Source: an uncultured candidate division Zixibacteria bacterium
GTDB lineage: Bacteria; Zixibacteria; MSB-5A5; GN15; FEB-12
Assembly: GCA_913009765.1 (NCBI GenBank)
Contig: CAJVYT010000114.1
Span: 1 to 11,347 of the forward strand
DNA: 11,347 nucleotides
Direction of reading: 5' to 3'
The notes below the pieces were generated by a model, which had not been told where the DNA came from, searched no databases, and saw nothing but the letters and a program-made list of their open reading frames with translations. Made by a program: the position numbers and the translations under genes. This document shows, piece by piece, positions 1-6,277 of the stretch (the stretch's first letter is position 1; each line of letters starts with the position of its first letter).

Positions 1-419
1 CTACCGCTGGTCCATCCTCCAGATCCGGCCGCATTTACAATCGAGTTGATTGCATTGACCCCGTCATGACAGCTTAGACATGCAAGCGATACTGCGCTTG
101 GCGTCGAAGGTGCGGCAGTTCCGGCTAAGGTTGGCCCATACATCGTGAAAGACTCATTAATAGTTCCTTTATTCCATAATGGAGCACCTGCAAAACTTGC
201 ATTTGCCTGATGCGGTGTATGACACCAGACGCAAATCTGACTCACTGACTCGCCTGAGGATGAGTTTGCTTTCATCGCGCTGCTCGTGTTGGGACCGGTA
301 GTCGACAAATTATGCACCGTATTTGCAATCCCAGTCGCCGCCATTGCCGCGTTTGAAATGAATAGAACGGCAGCCAACGCCGTTATTACAAATATAAATA
401 ACCTTGTGATACCCTTCAT
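1..419 (-). CDS. Exported multiheme c-type cytochrome, N-terminal part (runs off the window edge)
   Basis: 139 codons are visible, starting at an ATG six bases after a strong GGAGG ribosome site (426-430). Residues 1-27 form a Sec signal peptide ending in an Ala-Met-Ala cleavage site. Two heme-binding CxxCH motifs follow: CVWCH at residues 63-67, continuing as CVWCHTPH, and CLSCH at 114-118, continuing as CLSCHDG. The protein is therefore exported and carries covalent heme in the periplasm or outside the cell. The Cys-x-Trp-Cys-His-Thr-Pro-His pattern with widely spaced hemes and low-complexity Ser/Ala/Thr linkers is typical of large multiheme cytochromes in Nitrospirota and Deltaproteobacteria; this is family knowledge, not proof of function. 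The gene has its own promoter and is separated by 459 bases from the nrfD operon, so it is probably a separate transcription unit. The total heme number and the C-terminus are unknown. Confidence 0.85.
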   Translation of the reverse strand, partial: MKGITRLFIFVITALAAVLFISNAAMAATGIANTVHNLSTTGPNTSSAMKANSSSGESVSQICVWCHTPHQANASFAGAPLWNKGTINESFTMYGPTLAGTAAPSTPSAVSLACLSCHDGVNAINSIVNAAGSGGWTSG

Positions 420-626
420 TTTTTTCCTCCTTATTGATAAGTAATCCAACTTTTTTGTAATATAAACCCCCTTTCCTGTGCCGCCGTCGCTCAACGCCTC
501 CTCTTTCCTCCTCTTTCTTGAGTTATAATAACCCTTTTATCAGAAGGATATATTTTTAAGCTCTATACTATCAAGAGCTGTTAACTTAATATCCGGCAAT
601 CCGCTTTGCCTGTAAATCATAAACAA
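420..626 (-). other. Long 5' leader of the edge cytochrome, with duplicated purine-rich SD-like tract
   Basis: If transcription starts at the promoter just upstream, about 200 bases of leader precede the cytochrome. It contains a hairpin with 6-bp arms AGCTCT/AGAGCT (579-574 and 564-559). It also holds two tandem copies of AAAGAGGAGG near 500-520, and then the true ribosome site at 426-430. A TTG codon after the second GAGGAGG opens a frame of 25 codons that runs in frame into the cytochrome ATG. It would put a charged segment ahead of the signal peptide, so I do not use it as the start. I compared the leader with the GEMM cyclic-dinucleotide riboswitch consensus and did not find it. Confidence 0.35.
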
Positions 627-671
627 ATTATATCATACTTTAAATATAATGCAAGAATCTCTTTCTGTCAA
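627..671 (-). promoter_or_regulatory. Two overlapping sigma-70-type promoters for the edge cytochrome gene
   Basis: On the minus strand TTGACA (671-666) and TATATT (648-643) are separated by 17 bases. A second pair, TTGCAT (654-649) and TATAAT (632-627), is separated by 16 bases. Either would start a transcript about 200 bases upstream of the cytochrome ATG at 419. The boxes are near-consensus, which makes this the best-looking promoter in the window; activity is inferred. Confidence 0.6.
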
Positions 672-781
672 GCCCGCTGCCCAGCTATATTGCCGCTCTA
701 CATAACTTCGGCTGTCATAGAATAAACAGACAGTCACACGCAAAACTTAACCGTCAAGAAGGCTGATTTGAAACTTAAAAC

Positions 782-835
782 AATGAGACCGCTGCGTAAT
801 AACATATTCACAGCTTATTGCGCAGTGGTCTCATT
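782..835 (-). terminator. Long hairpin downstream of nrfD, probable terminator and repeat relic
   Basis: Two 21-base arms (782-802 and 815-835) enclose a 12-base loop. They match except at two positions, which pair as G-T wobbles when read on the plus strand and are C-A mismatches on the minus strand. On the minus strand the stem is followed by GTTTTAAG, a short T-run, so it can end the cytochrome/nrfD operon. The arms begin with GAGACC and the loop region contains ATTCACAGCTT, both shared with the terminal repeat element at 10820-11027. It may therefore be a solo copy of that mobile family used as a terminator. Confidence 0.5.
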
Positions 836-878
836 ATCGTTCATAGATTACTGTAATCGCCCTTCAAACAACACGTTT

Positions 879-2126
879 TTATTCAGACTTGGATGTAAGC
901 GTAGGCGTTATTTTGTTTATAATCCAGAATAATCCGAACGGCAGCATCAATACAAATATTGCACCGACAAGGCCTTCCTTAAGCGTCTCGATATTATGAG
1001 GAATTATCGGCATGACATAGTTCATATATCCCGCAAGGCTTTTTGAGAAAGATTGACCGCCTATGACAACATTCCACCTCATCATAAATACGCCAAACAG
1101 TATAAGCGCGGTTGCAATAGTGATTCTCCGCATTGTCGGCCTTGGCATAATTAACATTATAATAGGTATAAGTTCACCCAACAGATACTGGAGGATAACT
1201 ATTTTAAAGAAGTCCCTCTCATATATAACAGATCGTAGAATACCCCATGACTGAAGTCCCAAATACCCCATGGTAATAAGATTAAGCAGCTCGAAAGTAA
1301 ACGCAATAAACAGAGACCAGAGAAGATATTTAGACACAACGGACATAAGATTAAGGTCCGGGCCTTTGTAAGCTGCCGCCGGCAGCTTCTGCGGCTTGTT
1401 TGATGTTTTGCTTCTATACCTTCTCCAACTCATAATTACGATATACATTAACATACACAGAGCAATACCTGAAACTATTGCGGATAAAATAAAGATGATA
1501 AGCATCATAGGTGTTGACCATAGGGCGTTTGCCTTGATAGATCCGAATATGAAACCTGCATATCCGTGCAGGAAAAGCGCAGCCGGAATTCCTATAGCAG
1601 CCAATTTTCTGACCGCCTTTTTATCTTCGTGAATAGCCTGCTCCGTTATATCCCAGGCGCCAAGTGTCAAAACAGTGTAAAGTAACTTCATAAAGGCATT
1701 GCCTATGCCCCTTCTGCCCTTTAATGCCGCAACCTGTTCAACAAAGTGTTTCCTGTAAACAAACCATATCTCTGAACTTATTACCAATATATAAAAAAGA
1801 TATACAAAACCAAAAGCAGCCATAGCCGAAGTAAGATGAGGTGTCATAAGGATCTCAATTCCCCTGAGAGGATGCTGCAGATGTATCAATAGCGGTACAG
1901 GCACCACTATCATAAGTGCAAAAGAAACTACGAGAGCAAAATTTGCCAGCCCTTTCATATCTTTTTGGCCAAATAGGTGATGAACAGTACTCAGAACAAA
2001 TGCTCCTGCCACAAGTCCTGTAACATACGGATAAATAACTACCTGAATAGCCCAGTAAATAAACTCGTTTGGGTATGTGAATAGTGATTTCACAGTCCAT
2101 TCAAAACCCTCTACATATCCTACCAT
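879..2126 (-). CDS. nrfD: NrfD/PsrC-family integral membrane subunit
   Basis: This is a 415-residue, highly hydrophobic protein with roughly nine to ten predicted membrane segments. It belongs to the NrfD/PsrC family, the membrane anchors that hold the quinone site of polysulfide reductase, Nrf and related complexes. A family-typical segment is PLLIHLQHPLRG followed by a Pro-His and Ser-Ala-Met stretch near residues 78-105. An upstream in-frame GTG at 2135 would overlap the preceding stop codon. I prefer the ATG at 2126 because GAGGTGAT, an excellent ribosome site, sits four bases before it and itself spans the end of the preceding gene. The iron-sulfur gene ends at 2132, so the two are probably translationally coupled. 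The expected role is to exchange electrons and protons between menaquinone/menaquinol and the adjacent iron-sulfur subunit. The direction of electron flow cannot be read from sequence. It is the last gene of the operon. Confidence 0.9.
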   Translation of the reverse strand: MVGYVEGFEWTVKSLFTYPNEFIYWAIQVVIYPYVTGLVAGAFVLSTVHHLFGQKDMKGLANFALVVSFALMIVVPVPLLIHLQHPLRGIEILMTPHLTSAMAAFGFVYLFYILVISSEIWFVYRKHFVEQVAALKGRRGIGNAFMKLLYTVLTLGAWDITEQAIHEDKKAVRKLAAIGIPAALFLHGYAGFIFGSIKANALWSTPMMLIIFILSAIVSGIALCMLMYIVIMSWRRYRSKTSNKPQKLPAAAYKGPDLNLMSVVSKYLLWSLFIAFTFELLNLITMGYLGLQSWGILRSVIYERDFFKIVILQYLLGELIPIIMLIMPRPTMRRITIATALILFGVFMMRWNVVIGGQSFSKSLAGYMNYVMPIIPHNIETLKEGLVGAIFVLMLPFGLFWIINKITPTLTSKSE

Positions 2127-2131
2127 ATTTA

Positions 2132-2971
2132 TCACCTCACATTTTTGCCCAGACCAATATAAAAGGCCTGAGGCTTTGTTCCAAATGCCGGTTTCAGCAC
2201 TCCAACTTTTTCTGACAAGATTATCTTTCTGACCGGGTCATCCGGATCCATAAGATTGCCAATCCTCCTTGCCCCGAACGGACAAGCTTCCACACATGCC
2301 GGTTGCATCTTCTTAACAAGACGGTGATAGCAGAAGGTACATTTTTCTGCAGTGTGCAGAACCGGATTAAAAAATCTTGCACCATAAGGACAAGCCTGTA
2401 TGCAGTATCCGCATCCTATACACCATGATCTGTCAACAAGGATTATTCCATTTTCCATTTGATATGTAGCCCCAACAGGGCAAACCTGAACACATGGCGG
2501 CTTATCACACTGATTGCACAGCTTGGGAACGAAAAAGGCATTCGCAATCTCATCAGGAGTTATTTTGTTCGTAATAGCTGTAGAAGTGGTAAATTTAGTT
2601 GCTACGGCCGACAAATTTGATTCTTGCACCAAACGTGTAGTTGTTACCTCAGATGTATATCCATCCCTTCCGCCATTAGGGGAATCAATCAGCAACCTTC
2701 CATTATTCAGCACTACATATCTTTCTACCCAAGTCCTTGTAATCGGATCACTATAAGGCACATCATTTTCAAGTTTGCATGCCTTCACACAGAGACCGCA
2801 TCCAACGCACTTGTTTGTATCTACAAGAAATCCCCAGCGAACATTTTTAACGGCAGCTCTTGCCTCTTCAGGACTTAAAAATGTGAAAATCGAACCAATG
2901 GTCATCGAACTGACAACCATACTTTTTAAAGCAGTTTTAAGAAACTCTCTTCTCGTATCTGTATTCTTCAT
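2132..2971 (-). CDS. Tat-exported four-cluster [4Fe-4S] ferredoxin subunit (NrfC/DmsB/PsrB type)
   Basis: The 279-residue protein starts with a twin-arginine signal (RREFLK at residues 7-12, a hydrophobic stretch, then Ala-Arg-Ala-Ala near 37-40), so it is folded in the cytoplasm and exported. Sixteen cysteines form four ferredoxin-like ligand sets: C55/58/61/65, C152/155/160/164, C184/187/190/194 and C211/214/226/230. The last set has the wider spacing usual for this family. A long insert separates the first and second sets, as in NrfC-type proteins. Such subunits wire the NrfD quinone site to a redox partner. No molybdopterin enzyme is adjacent, so the neighbouring tetraheme cytochrome is the likely partner. 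The ATG overlaps the upstream stop (ATGA), and a GGAG ribosome site lies inside the end of the upstream gene. Confidence 0.92.
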   Translation of the reverse strand: MKNTDTRREFLKTALKSMVVSSMTIGSIFTFLSPEEARAAVKNVRWGFLVDTNKCVGCGLCVKACKLENDVPYSDPITRTWVERYVVLNNGRLLIDSPNGGRDGYTSEVTTTRLVQESNLSAVATKFTTSTAITNKITPDEIANAFFVPKLCNQCDKPPCVQVCPVGATYQMENGIILVDRSWCIGCGYCIQACPYGARFFNPVLHTAEKCTFCYHRLVKKMQPACVEACPFGARRIGNLMDPDDPVRKIILSEKVGVLKPAFGTKPQAFYIGLGKNVR

Positions 2972-3441
2972 TTAGCTAACTCCAAATCCGGTTTATGCGG
3001 ATTATGACATTCCACGCAACTGACTCCAGGATTGTGTTTTGCAGGGTTTATTCCCTCTATCCTTGATCGCTGACTTCCGGGATACGGGAGATAGGTATGA
3101 CATCTAAGGCAGAGTGCTCTCTTCCTGTCGATTACAAGTTTAGGCGGATTTACAGGATGATTCAGAGCAGGACCGTGACAATTTTCGCACTGAATAATTC
3201 TGTGTTTTGAATTCATTATAGACCGGTATTTCTCAGCATGACAGCTCTTGCAATAATTCCTTCCTTTGTACTTTGCCTTGATGCTAGCCCATTCACTTTC
3301 ATCGCTTTTGCGGTGAAAACCATACGTGAATCCTCGTTCCTGAATTCCAAAATCGGAAGGAACCATGAAGTAGCGAGCCACAAAAATAAGGATAATGATG
3401 GCAATAGCTACCCATAACGGTCGAAAAACATGACTTCCCAT
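2968..3441 (-). CDS. Membrane-anchored tetraheme c-type cytochrome
   Basis: The 157-residue protein has one uncleaved N-terminal membrane helix (about residues 9-27) and a periplasmic domain with four CxxCH motifs: CKSCH 64-68, CENCH 85-89, CLRCH 111-115 and CVECH 142-146. The last continues as CVECHNPHKP. An in-frame GTG at 3450 is possible, but it lies inside the GAGGTG ribosome site that serves the ATG at 3441, so I use the ATG. The stop overlaps the ATG of the iron-sulfur gene by four bases. A tetraheme anchor cytochrome followed by a four-cluster ferredoxin and an NrfD protein matches the layout described for Geobacter Cbc4 (CbcSTU). I infer that the three form one inner-membrane quinol-linked complex, with this protein as the electron exit toward periplasmic cytochromes. 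Confidence 0.9.
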   Translation of the reverse strand: MGSHVFRPLWVAIAIIILIFVARYFMVPSDFGIQERGFTYGFHRKSDESEWASIKAKYKGRNYCKSCHAEKYRSIMNSKHRIIQCENCHGPALNHPVNPPKLVIDRKRALCLRCHTYLPYPGSQRSRIEGINPAKHNPGVSCVECHNPHKPDLELAK

Positions 3442-3475
3442 AAAAAACACCTCACATATCTATATTTTTTAATTT

Positions 3476-3514
3476 TTTTTGCCCTGCAGTATCTCAAATA
3501 TGCATAGGCAAAAA
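3476..3514. repeat. Short inverted repeat between the 11-heme and tetraheme genes
   Basis: Perfect 8-bp arms TTTTTGCC (3476-3483) and GGCAAAAA (3507-3514) flank a 23-base loop. The arm next to the tetraheme gene is extended by an A/T-rich run. Neither strand gives a proper stem plus U-tract, so I do not call it a terminator. It could modulate the mRNA ratio between the two genes. Confidence 0.3.
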
Positions 3515-3520
3515 TTTCCT

Positions 3521-4501
3521 TTAACCTGAAATAAAGCTTGACGGCTTTTTATATCCATGGCACTGCGTGCAGGTAGTCTTTGCCTGTTTTTTTGTTACAC
3601 GCCATGCATGCGGTTTGTGGCAGCTTGTGCAGCTTAGTCCCATTACCTGGACATGCAGCTTGTGTTTTCCCACACTTAATATCCGGCTATGGCAAGATAG
3701 ACATTTTGTGCTGCCCGGCAGCAGTTTCGTATGAGGTTTGTGGCATGTGTAGCAATCAAACTGCATTGGAGCGCCTTTCGGTATATCTATCTTGGGCGAC
3801 ATACTGATTTCCTCTTTAGTAGGCTTAAAAAATTTGACATCTATTGAGTGACCTGCAAGCACTTCCTTGCTTATCTTTTTGCTGCCGTGGCAGACCAGGC
3901 ACTTCCCTCTTTGAGGAAGCAGGTTTGCGTGCCTGTCGGTATGACAATTAAGACATGCGAGTTTGCCCATAATACCATGAACCTTCTTGTTTTTATGGCA
4001 CTTTACGCAGAACTGTGCGGTCGGAATAAACTGATGCACTTTGTTGCCTAATTTATAACCATGACACTTCAAACACGCTATCTTTTCCATAAAATAATGC
4101 TTGGCATGCATCTGTGAGCTATTTATTTTTTTAGCCTGAGGGTATTTTTTGTCATTACTCCAATGACATTTCAAGCATTTTCTGGATGGAACGATAATTT
4201 TGTTATGCAGCGGAGGTATTGTTTTAACCCTGAAGATAAGAGAGTCTATCAAAAGTTTATTCATCTCCTTAACTGTAGCGTGGTGACACTCGTGGCAACT
4301 TAAACCCTTATGAACACTTAGTTTGTAATTTGTGTAGGCATGGTTCATAATATGACAGCTTGCACAAAATCTCGGATTATTCTGGGTAAAATCATAAAAT
4401 CTAAATGCTGCCCAGCCTGCTCCTACGAGAATTACCAATGCAAGAATCACAATAATAAGCTTGCCCTTATGCGTTAGTTCGTCTTTAAGCCAATTCATCA
4501 T
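3521..4501 (-). CDS. Membrane-anchored 11-heme c-type cytochrome with NapC/NirT-like N-terminus
   Basis: The 326-residue protein has an N-terminal membrane helix (about residues 14-35) and then eleven CxxCH motifs, starting at residues 46, 69, 109, 143, 165, 183, 201, 250, 267, 291 and 311. The first part, CASCHIMNHAY followed by SVHKGLSCHECHH, resembles the NapC/NirT/NrfH quinol-oxidising cytochromes: helix, then C-x-x-C-H-x-M and a closely spaced second heme. Those proteins usually carry four or five hemes in about 200 residues. Here the heme string continues, with a gap of about 45 residues after heme 7. Short CxxCHKPH repeats occur at hemes 8 and 10. A GAGGAG ribosome site lies six bases before the first of two adjacent ATGs. 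The protein probably moves electrons from the membrane across the periplasm. Whether it oxidises quinol itself or takes electrons from the NrfD complex is open. Confidence 0.9.
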   Translation of the reverse strand: MMNWLKDELTHKGKLIIVILALVILVGAGWAAFRFYDFTQNNPRFCASCHIMNHAYTNYKLSVHKGLSCHECHHATVKEMNKLLIDSLIFRVKTIPPLHNKIIVPSRKCLKCHWSNDKKYPQAKKINSSQMHAKHYFMEKIACLKCHGYKLGNKVHQFIPTAQFCVKCHKNKKVHGIMGKLACLNCHTDRHANLLPQRGKCLVCHGSKKISKEVLAGHSIDVKFFKPTKEEISMSPKIDIPKGAPMQFDCYTCHKPHTKLLPGSTKCLSCHSRILSVGKHKLHVQVMGLSCTSCHKPHAWRVTKKQAKTTCTQCHGYKKPSSFISG

Positions 4502-4594
4502 ACAAAACTCCTCTTTTGAAGCATCATACCTTATATACTATACCGATTTTATCGGCTTTTATTTATACTTACCTTAATTTTAACTGCACGTTTC

Positions 4595-4632
4595 AACTTC
4601 CAAAGCTGCCCTAAAGAACAGCCCTGGAAGTT
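4595..4632 (-). promoter_or_regulatory. Stable hairpin in the intergenic leader of the 11-heme gene
   Basis: Fourteen-base arms (4595-4608 and 4619-4632) flank a 10-base loop. On the minus strand all positions pair, two of them as G-T wobbles. On the plus strand those two are A-C mismatches, which suggests the structure matters in minus-strand RNA. The stretch after it is not T-rich, so it is not a classic terminator. It lies just downstream of a candidate promoter and may be a 5' stabilising or regulatory stem. Confidence 0.4.
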
Positions 4633-4639
4633 TACCTTC

Positions 4640-4668
4640 ATTGTACTACTTTTTTACAACTATGTTTA
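4640..4668 (-). promoter_or_regulatory. Candidate internal promoter for the 11-heme cytochrome gene
   Basis: On the minus strand TAAACA (4668-4663) and TACAAT (4645-4640) are spaced by 17 bases, within the 203-base gap after the pentaheme gene. A transcript from here would begin almost exactly at the hairpin 4632-4595. The boxes are fair rather than consensus. Confidence 0.35.
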
Positions 4669-4704
4669 CCTTGTATATATTGTGTAAGTTATATATAAAA
4701 AAGA

Positions 4705-5445
4705 TCACTTGATTGCTTTCAGATTATAATACATGTTTTCGATTAATCTGACAACATTCTCCAAATTGAATTTATGCCAGCTTGAAATTGCTTTATCAAG
4801 GTTACTTCTTGCATTATTTAGTTCCCAGGCCGTTTTAGCCGTTGTCTTTCCTTTTCTATAAACTGTTTTATATGCATTAAGAAGCAGTCTGCTTTGACTG
4901 ATCAGCAGCAATGCCGATTTAGCCCTGCCCGGAACTGTAGGATCTATTGCCAATCTATAGTTATGGCAATGTTTACACGTAGCGGCAATAGTCTCGGGAG
5001 TGAGTATATGTGTGCTCATAGAACCATGACATGTTACACAATTTGGTCCGTTGCCAACCGTTTCAAGATGCTTGTAGTGGTAACTGAGCTTAAAAGCTCT
5101 TAATTCAGCCCTGTGGCATTTGCCGCATGTAGCCGGAATATTTTTGTAATATATCGTACTTTTCGGATTACTCGGTCTAAAAACCCCGATGTGTGCTCCC
5201 TTCTTCGTTGACTTTAACGGATTACCTCCGTGGCATGCTTGGCAATTAACCCCATTTTTCCTATGAATGGAATCTTTCCAATTGTGCACCATAAAATTAA
5301 CCAGTTTATTTCCGTTCTTTTTTAGATCGGAATGACATGTTATACAGCTATTGTTACTGTTTCCATAAGCATAAGTAACATTAGCGGTAAGCATACTCCA
5401 GACAAAAAATGAAGCCACAATTCCGCAGCTAATTAATACCTTCAC
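4705..5445 (-). CDS. Exported pentaheme c-type cytochrome
   Basis: I place the start at the GTG at 5445. It is preceded by AAAGGAGG four bases upstream and gives a clean Sec signal peptide beginning MKVLIS and ending Val-Thr-Tyr-Ala near residue 26. The upstream in-frame TTG (5472) has a poorly spaced ribosome site and would bury that signal. The 246-residue product has five CxxCH motifs: CITCH 34-38, CQACH 68-72, CGKCH 107-111, CVTCH 136-140 and CKHCH 157-161. A heme-free, helical C-terminal domain follows (about 170-246), with a Trp-His-Lys-Phe sequence, resembling the helical tails of octaheme or NrfA-like cytochromes. No NrfA-type CxxCK active-site heme is present, so I do not call it a nitrite reductase. 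It is probably a soluble periplasmic electron carrier or partner of the membrane cytochromes downstream. Confidence 0.85.
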   Translation of the reverse strand: MKVLISCGIVASFFVWSMLTANVTYAYGNSNNSCITCHSDLKKNGNKLVNFMVHNWKDSIHRKNGVNCQACHGGNPLKSTKKGAHIGVFRPSNPKSTIYYKNIPATCGKCHRAELRAFKLSYHYKHLETVGNGPNCVTCHGSMSTHILTPETIAATCKHCHNYRLAIDPTVPGRAKSALLLISQSRLLLNAYKTVYRKGKTTAKTAWELNNARSNLDKAISSWHKFNLENVVRLIENMYYNLKAIK

Positions 5446-5499
5446 GACGCCTCCTTTGATTCCTATTTCCAACCCTTCCTTAATCTATCCGCCAACGCA

Positions 5500-5805
5500 T
5501 CAAAAACCTAAAATATCTCTTGCCTTCCATGGGCAGCATAAATCGTTCTTAGCAGCAGCCTGACTTTCCTCGTCTTTAAGGCGAGGGGTTTGGGCAGCTG
5601 ACAACTGAAGCTGACCTTTAGCTGCCCGTTCAATACTCCTGCTTTCAGGCAATTGTATTTTAAAAGTCGGGATAAACGCACCGTCTTTAGACGGGGGATA
5701 TTCCTTGTAAAAGTCCTTTCGGGACAATTGAAAAACTTTCCTTCACCTAAAGGCGAGGGATTTCAATCGTCCCCGAAAGAACCACTAATTTATTGCCGTA
5801 TATTT
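5500..5805 (-). repeat. Cluster of GC-rich hairpins, possible remnant of an IS200/IS605 (TnpB-type) element
   Basis: The gap between the monoheme and pentaheme genes holds three related minus-strand hairpins built on a C-rich CGYCTTWAAGACG-like core: near 5747-5766 (reads CCCTCGCCTTTAGGTGAAGG), near 5681-5697 (reads CCCCCGTCTAAAGACGG) and near 5569-5589 (starts CCCCTCGCCTTAAAGACG). The first is enclosed by a longer inverted repeat of about 21 bases with one bulge (5713-5733 and 5761-5782). Another pair, GGGCAGCT/AGCTGCCC, flanks 5591-5628. A 75-codon frame opening with TTG (5727-5500) reads through two of them, giving an ...AQTPRLKDEE... segment. Hairpins of this form mark the 3' ends of IS200/IS605 elements, but no transposase is recognisable, so this assignment is weak. 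The enclosing stem is followed by CTTTTA on the minus strand and could also terminate the monoheme transcript. Confidence 0.35.
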
Positions 5806-5806
5806 C

Positions 5807-6088
5807 CTATTTTTTTAGTGATTGCAGGTACTTGCCTACGTCATTTGCCTCATTTTTTGTAATTTTGCCCTTCAACATCTTCATCATGGGAATTTCGTTT
5901 ATTGCCGTCATAACATCTTTGCCGTTTTTGCCTATCAGGTCTGATGCTGCACCGCTATGATGGCACATAGCGCATTTTGCCTGATATAGCGCCTTTCCGC
6001 CTGCTGCATACGATTGTGCGCTAAAACCCGAATAACCCAAAATTGTTACAGCTCCAACCAACATAAAAAATTTAACACCGCGCCTCAT
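5807..6088 (-). CDS. Small monoheme cytochrome c (class I-like)
   Basis: The 93-residue protein has a Sec signal peptide (about residues 1-29, ending Gln-Ser-Tyr-Ala-Ala) and one heme site, CAMCH at 39-43, just after GGKALYQAKC, the usual first-helix start of class I cytochromes. Met68, Met69 or Met71 (Ile-Pro-Met-Met-Lys-Met) is the likely sixth ligand. The C-terminal helix VGKYLQSLKK completes the fold. The mature protein of about 64 residues is at the small end for the class. The ATG follows AAAGGAGG with a six-base T spacer. It is probably a soluble periplasmic electron shuttle. It is the first gene of the cytochrome run, but 361 bases and a hairpin cluster separate it from the next gene, so cotranscription is uncertain. 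Confidence 0.9.
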   Translation of the reverse strand: MRRGVKFFMLVGAVTILGYSGFSAQSYAAGGKALYQAKCAMCHHSGAASDLIGKNGKDVMTAINEIPMMKMLKGKITKNEANDVGKYLQSLKK

Positions 6089-6193
6089 AAAAAACCTCCT
6101 TTAAATAATTTACTATTATATTAATATCTACTTTTTTGAAAGCAGCATCTTTTTTAAAATCAATTTTCTAATGTCTAATCAACTAATCTTTAT

Positions 6194-6277
6194 ATTATAT
6201 CTTGACTTTACCTCTATTAACATTAGCTTGCAATGTCAAGATATACTATAAAAAACCCTTTGTCAATTATTTGTCAA
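6194..6277 (-). promoter_or_regulatory. Promoter region of the monoheme cytochrome with clustered TTGAC half-sites
   Basis: A perfect 11-bp inverted repeat (6196-6206 and 6235-6245) has a 28-base spacer. On the minus strand a consensus TATAAT (6199-6194) overlaps the inner arm, but there is no good -35 box 16-18 bases upstream. Two further TTGACA copies lie upstream, 11 bases apart (GTCAA on the plus strand at 6262-6266 and 6273-6277). A strong -10, a poor -35 and repeated half-sites suggest a regulated promoter. The regulator is unknown, and AT-richness makes chance matches possible. Confidence 0.4.

Noticed and set aside
420..626. GEMM (cyclic-dinucleotide) riboswitch before the edge cytochrome
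   Set aside because: The segment CAGGCAAAGCGG looked suggestive, but the rest of the conserved core (GAAA tetraloop stem, GCAAAG repeat) is not there.
4705..5445. NrfA-type nitrite reductase
   Set aside because: Five hemes invite the comparison, but all are CxxCH with no CxxCK site, and the protein is about half the NrfA length.
5500..5727. 75-codon minus-strand frame as a real gene
   Set aside because: It starts with TTG without a good ribosome site and runs through hairpin repeats; better described as repeat or transposon debris.
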